64,000 nucleotides of DNA from Nitratireductor alexandrii (GCF_004000215.1 NZ_RBVY01000007.1:186001-250000); one strand, 5' to 3'. Shown: positions 15,976 to 25,512, counted from the first letter of the stretch. Numbers and translations: made by a program. The notes: generated by a model from the letters alone, not told the origin.

Positions 15976-16438
15976 AGCCTGCCGTCAGTTGCCGCATGAC
16001 CTCGCCCGCCGCCATCGCCGCCGTCATGGCCAGGTTGAGGCTGCGGCCGCCGCCGGGCATGGGAACAAGCACGCGCTCGTCGGCGGCCTCGTGCACGGTG
16101 TCGGGCACGCCGGCCGATTCGCGCCCGAACAGCACGATATCGTCGGGTCGAAACGCCAATTCGGTATAGGGCAGGGTGGCGCGGGTGGTGAACAGCACCA
16201 GGCGCCGGCCCTCGGCCTCGCGCCAGGCCGCGAACGCCGCCCAATCGGCGTGCCGGGCAAGGGCGGCCGTGGCCAGATAGTCCATGCCGGCGCGCTTCAA
16301 AGCCCGGTCGGAGAGGTCGAAGCCGACCGGGCCGATCACGTCGACGGTCATGCCCATGCAGGCGCCGAGCCGCAGGATCGCGCCGGTATTGCCGGGAATG
16401 TCGGGCTGGTAGAGCGCCAGGCGCGGACGTTCGTTCAC
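15974..16438 (-). CDS. trmL: tRNA (cytidine(34)-2'-O)-methyltransferase
   Basis: This SPOUT-class methyltransferase modifies the wobble base of tRNA-Leu isoacceptors. Hallmarks are LALYQPDIPGNTGAILRLGACMGM near the N terminus, GRESAGVP, and the C-terminal knot LVPMPGGGRSLNLAMTAAMAAGE. The start is taken as GTG 16438, which has GGGGAG eight to nine bases upstream and gives 154 residues, the usual family size. An ATG at 16474 would add 12 unlikely residues. The gene is divergent from the ABC exporter pair. Confidence 0.92.
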   Translation of the reverse strand: MNERPRLALYQPDIPGNTGAILRLGACMGMTVDVIGPVGFDLSDRALKRAGMDYLATAALARHADWAAFAAWREAEGRRLVLFTTRATLPYTELAFRPDDIVLFGRESAGVPDTVHEAADERVLVPMPGGGRSLNLAMTAAMAAGEVMRQLTAG

Positions 16439-17000
16439 GAAGTAGCTCCCCAATTGGCGTGGCCCATCGGCCACAGTCGCTGCAAGATCAGCCTCCGCTA
16501 AAGTGCGCGGGCTGGCCTCACCGCCGCCAAGAGGCTATATAACGGCCCTCGTCAACCCGAACCGCGGAGGCAGACATGACAATCATGATGTTCGCATCAT
16601 CCTTCTGCCTCATCGGCAGACCCCGTTCCTGACGGCGGTATTCGGCTCGACGCTTCCTCTTTTGACAGGCATTTCCGTTTCGAATTCCGCCGGGCCTTTT
16701 GACCCGATAGCCGAGGATTCGAACCGTGCTCTGTCTGTTTTGCCCTTACCCCGCTGCGCGAGCGCGCCCTGAACATCCCGACACCTGCCTGACGTCGGGC
16801 ATTGTCGTCGCTCTGGGGCTAGCAGCGATCGCGGTGCTGACCGCGGCTCTTGCCCCGCACTCTCCCGCGCCGGACGCCATCGCAAGAACACGGCTTGCCG
16901 CATGCGGCGATGGGTCTGCTGACACGGGCTGGCAGCACCGGCCCGTCGCTTACTCCTGTCCGCGCTCCTTTGACCTATATTGATGTTTTCGAGGCCACTC
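16439..17000. other. Intergenic region between trmL and the ABC exporter genes
   Basis: This 562-base gap holds the divergent promoter region (a TATATAA box at about 16533-16539), a possible 18-codon ORF at 16576 with a good ribosome binding site, and a six-base-pair hairpin at 16604-16620. An open frame from a GTG at 16726 to 16983 has a hydrophobic stretch but no family resemblance, so I do not call it a gene. The leader for the ABC transporters may therefore be long and regulated. Confidence 0.5.
16576..16632 (+). other. Possible 18-residue short ORF upstream of the ABC exporters
   Basis: ATG 16576 has CGGAGG seven to eight bases upstream and follows a TATATAA promoter-like box by about 35 bases. 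It encodes MTIMMFASSFCLIGRPRS and stops at TGA. Its last third overlaps a perfect hairpin, TCTGCC-TCATC-GGCAGA (16604-16620). This fits a leader peptide or small membrane peptide. No known family is recognised and translation is unproven. Confidence 0.3.
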
Positions 17001-18848
17001 ATGTTTCACTGGTTTGAACAAAGACTGAACCCGTTTCCGCCCGACGAGCCGGAAGAGCCGCCGCGCACGCTGCTGGCGTTCTGTCTGCATTATACGCGCG
17101 GCGCCTGGCCGTCTCTCGTGCCGGCCGCCATCCTGATGGCGCTGATCGCGATCGTCGAGGTGTGGCTGTTTTCCTTTCTCGGCAACATCGTCGACTGGCT
17201 GGCGGAGAGGGACCGCGCCACCTTTCTCGAGGAAGAAGGCCTGAAGCTCGCCGGCATGGGCGCCGTCGTGCTGTTCGCCCTGCCGATCATGGTGTGGTTT
17301 CATTCGCTCGTCAGCCAGCAAACGCTGATGGGCAACTATCCCATGCGCATCCGCTGGCAGGTCCATCGCTATCTGCTCAAGCAGTCGATGACCTTCTACC
17401 AGGACGAATTTGCCGGCCGTATCGCGACCAAGCTGATGCAGACCGCGCTCGCCGTGCGCGAATGCGTGATCAAGCTGTTCGACGTGATGAACTATGTCAC
17501 GGTCTATTTCGCCGGCATGCTGTTCATCGTGGCCGCGGCGGACTGGCGGCTGGCGACGCCGATCGCGGCGTGGCTGGTGGCCTATATTTTCCTGATGCGC
17601 TATTTCGTGCCGCGGCTCGGTCGCGTCGCGGAGGTGCAGGCCGATGCGCGTTCGCTGATGACCGGCCGGGTCGTCGACAGCTACACCAATATCCAGACGG
17701 TAAAACTGTTTTCGCACGCCAACCGCGAGGCGCGTTACGCCCGCGACGGCATGGCCAGTTTCCTCGATGCGGTCTATCGGCAGATGCGGCTGGTGACCGG
17801 GCTTTACGGCGTGCTCTACGTTTTGAACTCGCTGTGCCTGTTTGCGGTCGGCGCGCTCGGCATCTGGCTGTGGCTCGCCGAGGCGGTGACGGTCGGCGCG
17901 ATCGCCGTGGCGCTCGGCCTGGTGCTCAGGCTGTGGGGCATGTCGCAATGGATCATGTGGGAATTGTCGGCGCTGTTTGAAAATATCGGCACGGTGCGCG
18001 ACGGCATCAACTCGATCTCGCTGCCGCGGCTGGTGGAGGACAAGCCGGATGCCGGCCCGCTCGAGGTTTCGCAGGGCGGCATCGTGTTCGACAATGTCCG
18101 CTTCCATTACGGCAAGGAAAAGGGCGTCATCGAGCAGTTGTCGCTGACGATCCGACCCGGCGAGAAGGTCGGCGTGGTCGGTCGCTCGGGCGCGGGCAAG
18201 TCGACCCTGGTCAATCTCGTGCTGCGTTTCTACGACATCGAGGCCGGCCGTATCCTGATCGACGGCCAGGATATCGCCGAGGTCACCCAGGATTCGCTCA
18301 GGGCCAATATCGGTATGGTCACGCAGGACACCTCGCTGCTGCACCGCTCGGTGCGCGACAACATCCTTTACGGCCGGCCGGACGCGACCGAGGAAATGAT
18401 GCTGGACGCGGCGGCGAAGGCGGAGACGCTGTCCTTCGTCGCCGAGCTGACCGACCCGAAAGGGCGCAAAGGCTTCGACGCCCATGTCGGCGAGCGCGGC
18501 GTGAAACTGTCGGGCGGCCAGCGCCAGCGCATCGCGATCGCGCGCGTCATGCTGAAGGACGCGCCGATCCTGATTCTCGACGAGGCGACCTCGGCGCTCG
18601 ATTCGGAGGTCGAGGCCGCGATCCAGGAAAACCTCTATCGGCTGATGGAGGGCAAGACGGTGATCGCGATCGCCCACAGGCTTTCCACCATCGCGGCCAT
18701 GGACCGTCTGGTGGTGATGGACAAGGGGCGGGTGATCGAGGAGGGCACGCATGAGGAGCTGCTTGCGCGGGGCGGGCTCTACGCCCAATTGTGGGAACGG
18801 CAGTCCGGCGGTTTCCTCGACCTGGAAGCCGCGCAGGCCGCGGAGTAG
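17001..18848 (+). CDS. ABC exporter half-transporter (membrane plus ATPase domains)
   Basis: This 615-residue protein has an N-terminal six-helix exporter domain (about residues 30-320) and a C-terminal nucleotide-binding domain: Walker A GRSGAGKST (394-402), signature LSGGQRQRIAIAR, Walker B ILILDEATSALD and a switch His in AIAHRLST. All catalytic residues are present. ATG 17001 is preferred over 16980 because GAGG lies six bases upstream. A second half-transporter of similar sequence follows 74 bases later, so the two probably form a heterodimer. Substrate unknown (lipid, peptide or drug). Confidence 0.9.
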   Translation: MFHWFEQRLNPFPPDEPEEPPRTLLAFCLHYTRGAWPSLVPAAILMALIAIVEVWLFSFLGNIVDWLAERDRATFLEEEGLKLAGMGAVVLFALPIMVWFHSLVSQQTLMGNYPMRIRWQVHRYLLKQSMTFYQDEFAGRIATKLMQTALAVRECVIKLFDVMNYVTVYFAGMLFIVAAADWRLATPIAAWLVAYIFLMRYFVPRLGRVAEVQADARSLMTGRVVDSYTNIQTVKLFSHANREARYARDGMASFLDAVYRQMRLVTGLYGVLYVLNSLCLFAVGALGIWLWLAEAVTVGAIAVALGLVLRLWGMSQWIMWELSALFENIGTVRDGINSISLPRLVEDKPDAGPLEVSQGGIVFDNVRFHYGKEKGVIEQLSLTIRPGEKVGVVGRSGAGKSTLVNLVLRFYDIEAGRILIDGQDIAEVTQDSLRANIGMVTQDTSLLHRSVRDNILYGRPDATEEMMLDAAAKAETLSFVAELTDPKGRKGFDAHVGERGVKLSGGQRQRIAIARVMLKDAPILILDEATSALDSEVEAAIQENLYRLMEGKTVIAIAHRLSTIAAMDRLVVMDKGRVIEEGTHEELLARGGLYAQLWERQSGGFLDLEAAQAAE

Positions 18849-18922
18849 GCATGCTTGAAAACCGTCCGTTGCCGCCTCGCCAGGTGGGGACGGACGGAGA
18901 TGAAATCGGATAGACACGGGTC

Positions 18923-20818
18923 ATGACGGTATCGACGGATAGGCATTCGACTGCGCGGGACGACAAGCCCGACCGCTTCTGGCGTCGGATCGAAGGCGTT
19001 ATCGATCCGTTCCACGACACCGAGCAGGAGGTCCTGCCCAAGGATGCCTGGCGCTTCATCCTGTATTTCGCCCGCCAGGCGAAGGGGCCGTTCGTGCTGC
19101 TTTTGATCACCGGCGGGCTGGTCGGCGCGGTCGATGCCGGGCTCTACTGGTCGATCGGCTGGCTCGTCGACCTGCTCGACAGGGCGGAGCCGGCCACATT
19201 GTTCGCCGAGCATTGGCCCGAACTGGTCGGGCTGCTTGTGCTCGTCTTCGTCATTCGCGCCTCGGTGATGGTCGGCGCAGCACTCGTGGAACAGCAAATC
19301 ATCGTTCCCGGTTTTTTCGCCATGGTCCGCTGGCAGGCCTTCCGCCGCGTGATCGAGCAGCCCTACGAGTTCTACCAGAACGATTTCGCCGGCCGCATCG
19401 CCACCAAGATCATGCAGGGCGGCGAGGCGGTCGGCGACTTCATCGTGTCGGTGCTGCAGTCGATCTGGTCGTTCCTCACCTTCGTCATCCTGGCCACGTC
19501 GCTGCTGGTCGCGCTCGATCCGCTGATGGGGCTGGTGGTGGCGCTGTGGTTTTGCGGCTATCTGCTGATCATCCGCTATCTGCTGCCCCGGTTGCGGCGC
19601 GCCGGACGGGCGACGGCCGACCAGCGCTCGATCTTCAACGGCAGGCTGGTCGACGCCTTCACCAACATCGTGGCGGTCAAGCTGTTCGATTCGGGACGAC
19701 GCGAGCACGCCTTCGTGCGCGACGGGCTGGAGGGGTTCTTCAATGCGGTGGTGCGGCTCACCCGCGCCATCACCACGGTGCGCGCCGCGGTGAATTTCCT
19801 CAACGGCGCGATGATGGCCTCGGTCGGCACGATCGCGGTCTGGAACTGGACCCAAGGCACGATCTCGACCGGCGCGATCGCCGCGGCGCTCGGGCTCGTC
19901 TTCCGGCTCAACAACATGTCGGGCTGGATGATGTTCAACATCAACGGCCTGATCCGCTCCTACGCCACCATCCAGGACGCGACCGGCACGATTTCCGTGC
20001 TGCCGGCGATCCGCGACGCCGACGACGCGGCGACGATGGCGCGCGCAAAGGGCGATATCCGCTTCGAAAACGTCACTTTCCACTACGGCAAGGGCGCGGG
20101 CGTGATCGACGGCTTCAATCTGCATGTCAGGCCGGGCGAGCGCATGGCGCTGGTCGGGCCGTCGGGCGCGGGCAAGACGACCATCGTCAATTTGATGCTG
20201 CGGCTGTTCGACGTCGAGGGCGGGCGCATCCTGCTCGACGGCCAGGACATACGCATGCTGACCCAGGGTTCGCTCAGGGCCCAGTTCGGGGTGGTCAGCC
20301 AGGAGCCGATGCTGATGCACCGCTCGATCCGCGACAACATCGCCTATGGCCGGCCGGGCGCCAGCGAGGCCGAGATCGTCGAGGCGGCCAAACGCGCTGC
20401 CGCGCACGACTTCATCGTCGAGGTCGCCGACCAGAAGGGGCGCACGGGCTACGACGCCCATGTCGGCGAGCGCGGGGTGAAGCTGTCGGGCGGCCAGCGC
20501 CAGCGAATCGCGATCGCGCGGATGATGTTGAAGGACGCGCCGATCCTGATCCTCGACGAGGCGACGTCGGCGCTCGATTCGGAGGTCGAGGCGGCGATCC
20601 AGGACAATCTGGAGCGCATGATGGAGGGCAAGACGGTGATCGCGGTCGCGCACCGGCTGTCGACCATCGCCACGCTCGACCGGCTGGTCGTGCTCGACGA
20701 GGGCCGCATCGTGGAAGACGGCAGCCATGCCGAACTCGTCGATAAAGGCGGCCTTTACGCGCAGTTGTGGAAACGCCAGTCGGGCGGCTTCCTGCCCGGC
20801 CGTATCGCGGCGGAGTAG
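18923..20818 (+). CDS. ABC exporter half-transporter, second of the pair
   Basis: This 631-residue type IV exporter has an N-terminal membrane domain and a complete nucleotide-binding domain (Walker A GPSGAGKTT, LSGGQRQRIAIAR, ILILDEATSALD, AVAHRLST). It is closely similar to the preceding gene throughout, including EFYQNDFAGRIATKIMQ versus FYQDEFAGRIATKLMQ, so the two arose by duplication. Both ATPase sites look intact, unlike many heterodimers with one degenerate site. It probably pairs with its neighbour in the inner membrane. Substrate unknown. Confidence 0.9.
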   Translation: MTVSTDRHSTARDDKPDRFWRRIEGVIDPFHDTEQEVLPKDAWRFILYFARQAKGPFVLLLITGGLVGAVDAGLYWSIGWLVDLLDRAEPATLFAEHWPELVGLLVLVFVIRASVMVGAALVEQQIIVPGFFAMVRWQAFRRVIEQPYEFYQNDFAGRIATKIMQGGEAVGDFIVSVLQSIWSFLTFVILATSLLVALDPLMGLVVALWFCGYLLIIRYLLPRLRRAGRATADQRSIFNGRLVDAFTNIVAVKLFDSGRREHAFVRDGLEGFFNAVVRLTRAITTVRAAVNFLNGAMMASVGTIAVWNWTQGTISTGAIAAALGLVFRLNNMSGWMMFNINGLIRSYATIQDATGTISVLPAIRDADDAATMARAKGDIRFENVTFHYGKGAGVIDGFNLHVRPGERMALVGPSGAGKTTIVNLMLRLFDVEGGRILLDGQDIRMLTQGSLRAQFGVVSQEPMLMHRSIRDNIAYGRPGASEAEIVEAAKRAAAHDFIVEVADQKGRTGYDAHVGERGVKLSGGQRQRIAIARMMLKDAPILILDEATSALDSEVEAAIQDNLERMMEGKTVIAVAHRLSTIATLDRLVVLDEGRIVEDGSHAELVDKGGLYAQLWKRQSGGFLPGRIAAE

Positions 20819-20824
20819 GCGGGC

Positions 20825-21133
20825 TTGGTTTGGCGCTCCCCCGATGGCCACCTGGTCGCCGGCGTGACGCCGCTGCTTGCGCTCGACGTCGATATTCTGG
20901 CCGAAAAGGCCTCCGCGCTCGGTCGAGCCGGCGACAAGGTGGAAAAGGCGCTCGAAAGGCTGCGCGGCGTCGGCGGGACGGCGCCCGAGCGCCGGCAGGC
21001 CTTGAAGGCGGCGGCCGATGCCGTCCACGGCTATTTCATCCAGCGCGAATTGTGCGGCCTGCGCCGGCATGAGGACGTGATCCGCGAATACGCCATTCCG
21101 CGCGAGGTGCTGGCGCGACTTGGTGCGCGATAG
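20825..21133 (+). CDS. DUF6665-like small protein
   Basis: This is a soluble, mostly helical protein of up to 102 residues. Its core LDVDILAEKASALGRAGDKVEKALERL resembles the DUF6665 family of alphaproteobacteria, judged from memory. The only start candidates are non-ATG: TTG at 20825, six bases after the ABC gene stop, or GTG at 20864, which gives 89 residues. The close spacing suggests it is the last gene of the ABC transcript. Function unknown. Confidence 0.6.
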   Translation: MVWRSPDGHLVAGVTPLLALDVDILAEKASALGRAGDKVEKALERLRGVGGTAPERRQALKAAADAVHGYFIQRELCGLRRHEDVIREYAIPREVLARLGAR

Positions 21134-21309
21134 CCGGTTGCCGCTGTGGAAAAAGCCGCGCGGGCGCGCGCGGTCCGGCGTCACGCCGGCGATCGTTCGG
21201 CTTGCGCCAAAAAAGCCCGCGACAAACTGCCCACCTGTTCGGCAATCATATGGACAAGCGAAACCATCGCGCCTAGAAACCATCGCCAATTGCCGGGATT
21301 CCAGCCCGT

Positions 21310-21327
21310 CCGTGCGCATGCGCACGG
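21310..21327. repeat. 18-bp perfect palindrome in the petA upstream region
   Basis: CCGTGCGCATGCGCACGG is a perfect palindrome centred 74 bases before the petA start. It could be a regulator binding site or, if transcribed, a leader hairpin. GC-rich alternation favours chance palindromes of this kind, so the functional reading is weak. Confidence 0.4.
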
Positions 21328-21391
21328 GCAACCCCGATCCGGGATGCCGGGGTGCGGGGTGCGGCTCACAATCGCGAGAGGAACAGGACCT

Positions 21392-21955
21392 GTGAGCGTC
21401 AACGAAACCCACGATCCCAATCGCAGGGATTTTCTTTATGTGGCGACCGGAACGGCGGCCGTGATCGGCGCCGGTGCCGTGGCCTGGCCGTTTATCGACC
21501 AGATGCGTCCGGACGCCTCCACCCTTGCCCTGTCGACGATTGAGGTCGACGTGTCGGCGATCGAGCCGGGCATGTCGGTTGCCGCCAAATGGCGCGGCAG
21601 GCCGGTCTTCATCCGCAACCGCACGGCCGAAGAGGTCGAGGCCGCCAGGGGCGTTGCGCTTGAGGATCTCAAGGATCCCGTCGCCCGCAACGCAAACATC
21701 TCGGCTGACGCGCCGGCGACGGATATCGACCGCTCCGCCGGCGAGGGCAAGGAGAACTGGATCGTCATGGTCGGCGTGTGCACCCATCTCGGCTGCGTGC
21801 CGCTCGGCCAGGCCGGCGAGTTCGGGGGCTGGTTCTGCCCGTGCCACGGGTCGCACTACGATACGGCCGGACGTATCCGCAAAGGCCCGGCGCCGGAAAA
21901 CCTGGCCGTGCCGATCTTCGAATTCATTTCCGACACCACCATTCGGATCGGCTGA
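21392..21955 (+). CDS. petA: Ubiquinol-cytochrome c reductase iron-sulfur subunit (Rieske)
   Basis: The Rieske protein of the bc1 complex takes electrons from ubiquinol at the Qo site and passes them to cytochrome c1. The 187-residue protein has a twin-arginine motif RRDFLY (11-16) before its membrane anchor (about 16-36). Both 2Fe-2S loops are present: CTHLGC (130-135) and CPCHGSH (149-155). The start is GTG 21392, with GAGAGGAA about ten bases upstream. The longer frame upstream is not used. It heads the petABC operon; cytochrome b starts 19 bases after its stop. Confidence 0.95.
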   Translation: MSVNETHDPNRRDFLYVATGTAAVIGAGAVAWPFIDQMRPDASTLALSTIEVDVSAIEPGMSVAAKWRGRPVFIRNRTAEEVEAARGVALEDLKDPVARNANISADAPATDIDRSAGEGKENWIVMVGVCTHLGCVPLGQAGEFGGWFCPCHGSHYDTAGRIRKGPAPENLAVPIFEFISDTTIRIG

Positions 21956-21974
21956 GGACCTGGGGAAGAGCATT

Positions 21975-23279
21975 ATGGCCGGCGGACATTCCACCTACAA
22001 ACCCAACACCGCATTCGAACGCTGGATCGACAAGCGTCTGCCGCTGCCGCGGCTGATGTACGATTCCTTCGTCGCCTATCCGGTGCCGCGCAACCTGAAT
22101 TACGCCTACACGTTTGGCGGCATTCTCTCGATCATGCTGGTCGCGCAGATCCTGACCGGCGTCGTGCTGGCCATGCACTATGCGTCGGACACCGGGCTCG
22201 CCTTCGAGTCGGTCGAGAAGATCATGCGCGACGTCAATTCCGGCTGGCTCTTGCGCTATCTGCACGCCAACGGCGCGTCGATGTTCTTCGTCGCCGTCTA
22301 TATCCATATTTTCCGCGGGCTCTATTACGGCTCCTACAAGGCGCCGCGCGAGTTGCTGTGGATCCTGGGCTGCATCATCTATCTCTTGATGATGGCGACC
22401 GCCTTCATGGGCTACGTGCTGCCGTGGGGCCAGATGAGCTTCTGGGGCGCGACCGTCATCACCGGCTTCTTCACCGCCATCCCGCTGGTCGGCGAGTGGA
22501 TCCAGCAGCTTCTGCTGGGCGGTTTCGCGGTCGACAACCCGACGCTCAACCGCTTCTTCTCGCTGCATTACCTGCTGCCCTTCATGATCGCCGGCGTGGT
22601 CGTTTTGCATGTGTGGGCTCTGCACGTGACCGGCCAGACCAACCCGACCGGCATCGAGGTCAAGTCGAAGACGGACACGGTGGCCTTCACGCCCTACGCG
22701 ACCATCAAGGATTCGTTCGCGATGGTGGTGTTCTTCATCGTGTTCGCCTATTTCGTCTTCTACATTCCCAACTTCCTGGGCCATCCGGACAACTACATCC
22801 AGGCCGACCCGCTGAAGACGCCGGCCCATATCGTGCCGGAATGGTATTTCCTGCCGTTCTACGCCATCCTCAGGGCGATCACCTTCAATATCGGCCCGAT
22901 CGATTCCAAGCTCGGTGGCGTGCTGGCCATGTTCGGCGCGATCGCGGTCTTGTTCGTGGTGCCGTGGCTCGATACCTCGAAGGTGCGTTCGGCCGCTTAC
23001 CGGCCCTGGTACCGGCTGTTTTTCTGGGTGTTCGTGCTCGACTCGATCTTCCTGGGCTGGCTCGGCTCGCGTCCGGCCGAAGGGGCCTATGTCGTGATGG
23101 CGCAGTTGGCGACGCTCTACTACTTCGCCTTCTTCATCGTCATCATGCCGGTGCTCGGCCTGCTTGAAACGCCGCGCAAGCTGCCCGGATCGATCACCGA
23201 GGCCGTACTGGCGCGCAATGCCGGAAGCGCGGCCGCGCTGCCGGAAGGCGCCAATGCGGCGCCGGACAAGAATGCCTGA
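21975..23279 (+). CDS. petB: Cytochrome b subunit of the bc1 complex
   Basis: This 434-residue polytopic protein carries the two b hemes and the Qo and Qi quinone sites. Visible features include [19 protein letters not shown] with heme ligands, [19 protein letters not shown], the second His pair in [20 protein letters not shown], and the Qo motif PEWY in [10 protein letters not shown]. The length of about 430 and the eight helices fit the full-length bacterial form. ATG 21975 follows GGGGAAG. It is co-transcribed with petA and petC. Confidence 0.96.
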   Translation: MAGGHSTYKPNTAFERWIDKRLPLPRLMYDSFVAYPVPRNLNYAYTFGGILSIMLVAQILTGVVLAMHYASDTGLAFESVEKIMRDVNSGWLLRYLHANGASMFFVAVYIHIFRGLYYGSYKAPRELLWILGCIIYLLMMATAFMGYVLPWGQMSFWGATVITGFFTAIPLVGEWIQQLLLGGFAVDNPTLNRFFSLHYLLPFMIAGVVVLHVWALHVTGQTNPTGIEVKSKTDTVAFTPYATIKDSFAMVVFFIVFAYFVFYIPNFLGHPDNYIQADPLKTPAHIVPEWYFLPFYAILRAITFNIGPIDSKLGGVLAMFGAIAVLFVVPWLDTSKVRSAAYRPWYRLFFWVFVLDSIFLGWLGSRPAEGAYVVMAQLATLYYFAFFIVIMPVLGLLETPRKLPGSITEAVLARNAGSAAALPEGANAAPDKNA

Positions 23280-23313
23280 GGCGAGGACCGTGAAGCTTGA
23301 AAGGAATTCCCGC

Positions 23314-24177
23314 ATGAAGACCATCCTGAGCGGTTTCGCGGCGCTCGCCTTCGTCTTCGCCGGACTGGCCGGGCCGACGTTCGCGGCCGAGGACGCCGGC
23401 AACGAGGCGGAGCCGGCCCATTACCCGATCAAGAAGCCGAAAGAGCTCGACTGGTCGTTTGCCGGCCCGTTCGGCACCTACGACAAGGCGCAGCTCCAGC
23501 GCGGCCTGAAAGTCTACAAGGAAGTCTGCGCGGCCTGTCATTCGCTTGATCTGGTCTCGTTCCGCACGCTGCAAGATCTCGGTTATTCCGAAGCGCAGGT
23601 GAAGGCTTTCGCGGCCGAGTACACCGTACAGGCCGGCCCGGATTCAAACGGCGATATGTTCGACCGCCCGGCCATTCCCGCCGATTATTTTCCCGCGCCG
23701 TTCCCGAACGCGGAAGCCGCCGCGGCCTCCAATGGCGGGGCGGCCCCGCCCGACTTTTCGCTGATCGCCAAGGCGCGGGCTGTGGAACGCGGTTTCCCGA
23801 CCTTCGTGTTCGACGTCTTCACCCAGTACGCCGAGGCCGGCCCTGACTATATCCATGCCCTGCTGATCGGTTACGAAGAGACCCCGCCGGAGGGTTTGAA
23901 CGTGGCGGAAGGCACCTACTACAATCCCTATTTCCTCGGCGGTGCGTCGCTGGCCATGGCGCAGCCGCTGTTCGACGACATGGTGACCTATGACGACGGC
24001 TCGCCGCAGACCGTCGATCAGTATGCCAAGGACGTATCGGCTTTCCTGATGTGGGCGGCCGAGCCGCATATGGAGGAGCGCAAGAAGACCGGCTTCCGGG
24101 TGATGGTCTTTCTGCTCTTGTTCGCCGGCCTGGTCTATCTCACCAAGCGCAAGATCTGGTCGCAGATCGAGCATTGA
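23314..24177 (+). CDS. petC: Cytochrome c1 subunit of the bc1 complex
   Basis: This 287-residue protein has a Sec signal peptide (residues 1-24, ending TFAA), a heme-c motif CAACH (72-76), and a C-terminal membrane anchor (about 262-278) followed by KRKIWSQIEH. It accepts electrons from the Rieske centre and passes them to soluble or membrane cytochrome c in the periplasm. ATG 23314 has AAGGA eight bases upstream. A strong terminator follows. The operon is complete with the three catalytic subunits. Confidence 0.95.
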   Translation: MKTILSGFAALAFVFAGLAGPTFAAEDAGNEAEPAHYPIKKPKELDWSFAGPFGTYDKAQLQRGLKVYKEVCAACHSLDLVSFRTLQDLGYSEAQVKAFAAEYTVQAGPDSNGDMFDRPAIPADYFPAPFPNAEAAAASNGGAAPPDFSLIAKARAVERGFPTFVFDVFTQYAEAGPDYIHALLIGYEETPPEGLNVAEGTYYNPYFLGGASLAMAQPLFDDMVTYDDGSPQTVDQYAKDVSAFLMWAAEPHMEERKKTGFRVMVFLLLFAGLVYLTKRKIWSQIEH

Positions 24178-24201
24178 GCGGGCGACTTATCCGTTGATTT
24201 C

Positions 24202-24233
24202 AGAAAAGGGCGCCGCGTGCGCCCTTTTCTTTT
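24202..24233 (+). terminator. Intrinsic terminator of the petABC operon
   Basis: A 12-base-pair perfect stem (24202-24213 with 24219-24230), a five-base CGCGT loop and a T-rich tail form a textbook intrinsic terminator 25 bases after the petC stop. Stem ends are A/T-rich (AGAAAAGGG...CCCTTTTCT), so it may work in both directions. Confidence 0.92.
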
Positions 24234-24276
24234 GCCGCCGCTGCGGTCAAAACTGTCCTGCAACGGGGCAGGGGCC

Positions 24277-24822
24277 ATGAAGACCAGTTTGGAAAATACG
24301 CTTCGCGACGCGATCCGCACGATTCCCGATTATCCGAAGCCGGGCATCAAGTTTCGCGACATCACCACACTGCTCGGCAATGCGCGCGCCTTCCGCCGCG
24401 CCGTCGACGAACTCGTCCATCCCTATGCCGGCACGAAGATCGACAAGATCGCCGGCATCGAGGCGCGGGGGTTCATCCTCGGCGGCGCGATCGCGCACCA
24501 GCTTTCGGCCGGCTTCATTCCAATCCGCAAGAAGGGCAAGCTGCCGCACGAGACCGTGCGGGTCGCCTACAGCCTCGAATACGGCATCGACGAGATGGAG
24601 ATGCATCGCGACGCGGTCGAGGCGGGGGAAAAGGTGATCCTGGTCGACGACCTGATCGCGACCGGCGGCACGGCCGAGGGCGCGACCAAGCTGTTGCGGC
24701 AGATGGGGGCGGACATCGTGGCGGCCTGCTTCGTCATCGACCTGCCGGAACTCGGCGGCCGGGCCAAGCTCGAGTCGCTCGACGTTCCCGTCCGCACGTT
24801 GATTTCGTACGAAGGGCATTGA
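24277..24822 (+). CDS. apt: Adenine phosphoribosyltransferase
   Basis: Apt converts adenine and PRPP to AMP in purine salvage. The 181-residue protein matches family length. It begins with a typical [23 protein letters not shown], has [15 protein letters not shown], and the PRPP-binding loop [17 protein letters not shown] 24277 has GGGGCAGGGG upstream; the frame is open 20 codons further but overlaps the petC terminator. The position directly after petC is conserved in rhizobia, although the terminator separates the transcripts. Confidence 0.94.
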   Translation: MKTSLENTLRDAIRTIPDYPKPGIKFRDITTLLGNARAFRRAVDELVHPYAGTKIDKIAGIEARGFILGGAIAHQLSAGFIPIRKKGKLPHETVRVAYSLEYGIDEMEMHRDAVEAGEKVILVDDLIATGGTAEGATKLLRQMGADIVAACFVIDLPELGGRAKLESLDVPVRTLISYEGH

Positions 24823-24922
24823 ACCGGTAGCCGCGCCCAGCGCCTGCATTGGCAGCCGAACCACGACATCTTCTCGCGAGCCGGCGATTTCCTTCCGCGG
24901 CGAACGGTTTTAGCCTGAAGCG

Positions 24923-25510
24923 ATGGAATCACCTGCGCCCGCCGACACCGAACGCCTTGCCGGGATCATCGCCTTCGTCCAGGCGGCGGAGCGGCTGAAG
25001 GATACGCTGCGCAGCGGCGTCACCAGCAAGGGGCGTGCCGAAAGCACGGCAGAGCACAGTTGGCGGCTGTGCCTGCTGGCACTTCTGTTCGAGCGCGAGC
25101 TGGCCGGTCGCGACCTGCTGCGGCTGCTCAAGCTGTGCATCGTCCACGATCTCGGCGAGGCGATTTCCGGTGACGTGCCGGCCATCCACCAGGCCGGCGA
25201 CGACGGTCGGGCCGAGCGCGAACGCGCCGATCTGGAAACGTTGTGCGCGCCGCTGCCGGACGATCTGCGCGCCGAGATGCTGGCGCTTTGGGACGAATAC
25301 AATGCCGCCCTCACGCCGGAGGCGGTCTTGGCCAAGGGCTTCGACAAGCTGGAAACCATGCTGCAGCATGTGATCGGTCGCAACGCGCCGGATTTCGATT
25401 ACGCGTTCAATCTCGATTACGGCGTGGCGCAGACCAGCCGCGATCCGCTGCTCAGCCGGTTGCGCGCCCTGGTCGACGCCGAAACGCGCCGCCGCGTCGA
25501 CGGGGGCTGA
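24923..25510 (+). CDS. HD-domain phosphohydrolase (YfbR/HDDC2-like)
   Basis: This 195-residue protein contains an HD metal-binding domain: H in TAEHSWRL (about 45), then HDLGEAISGDVP with adjacent His-Asp, and later D in FDKLETMLQ. The spacing resembles YfbR/HDDC2-type 5'-deoxynucleotidases, which hydrolyse dNMPs. The N-terminal AERLKDTLRSGV segment also fits. It is a monocistronic-looking cytosolic enzyme and converges with the MaoC-like genes two bases away. Substrate is inferred from the family only. Confidence 0.82.
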   Translation: MESPAPADTERLAGIIAFVQAAERLKDTLRSGVTSKGRAESTAEHSWRLCLLALLFERELAGRDLLRLLKLCIVHDLGEAISGDVPAIHQAGDDGRAERERADLETLCAPLPDDLRAEMLALWDEYNAALTPEAVLAKGFDKLETMLQHVIGRNAPDFDYAFNLDYGVAQTSRDPLLSRLRALVDAETRRRVDGG

Positions 25511-25512
25511 GC

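Noticed and set aside
16726-16983. 85-codon frame from a GTG with a hydrophobic stretch
   Set aside because: No family resemblance, no good ribosome binding site, and it runs into the ABC leader. Kept only as a note within the intergenic region.
16950-18917. 655-codon open frame opposite the first ABC exporter
   Set aside because: Antisense shadow of a full ABC transporter. The product is repetitive in His, Arg, Asp and Gln and has no motif.
18779-21994. 1071-codon open frame opposite the second ABC exporter and petA
   Set aside because: It crosses several real genes in antisense and has the same shadow composition.
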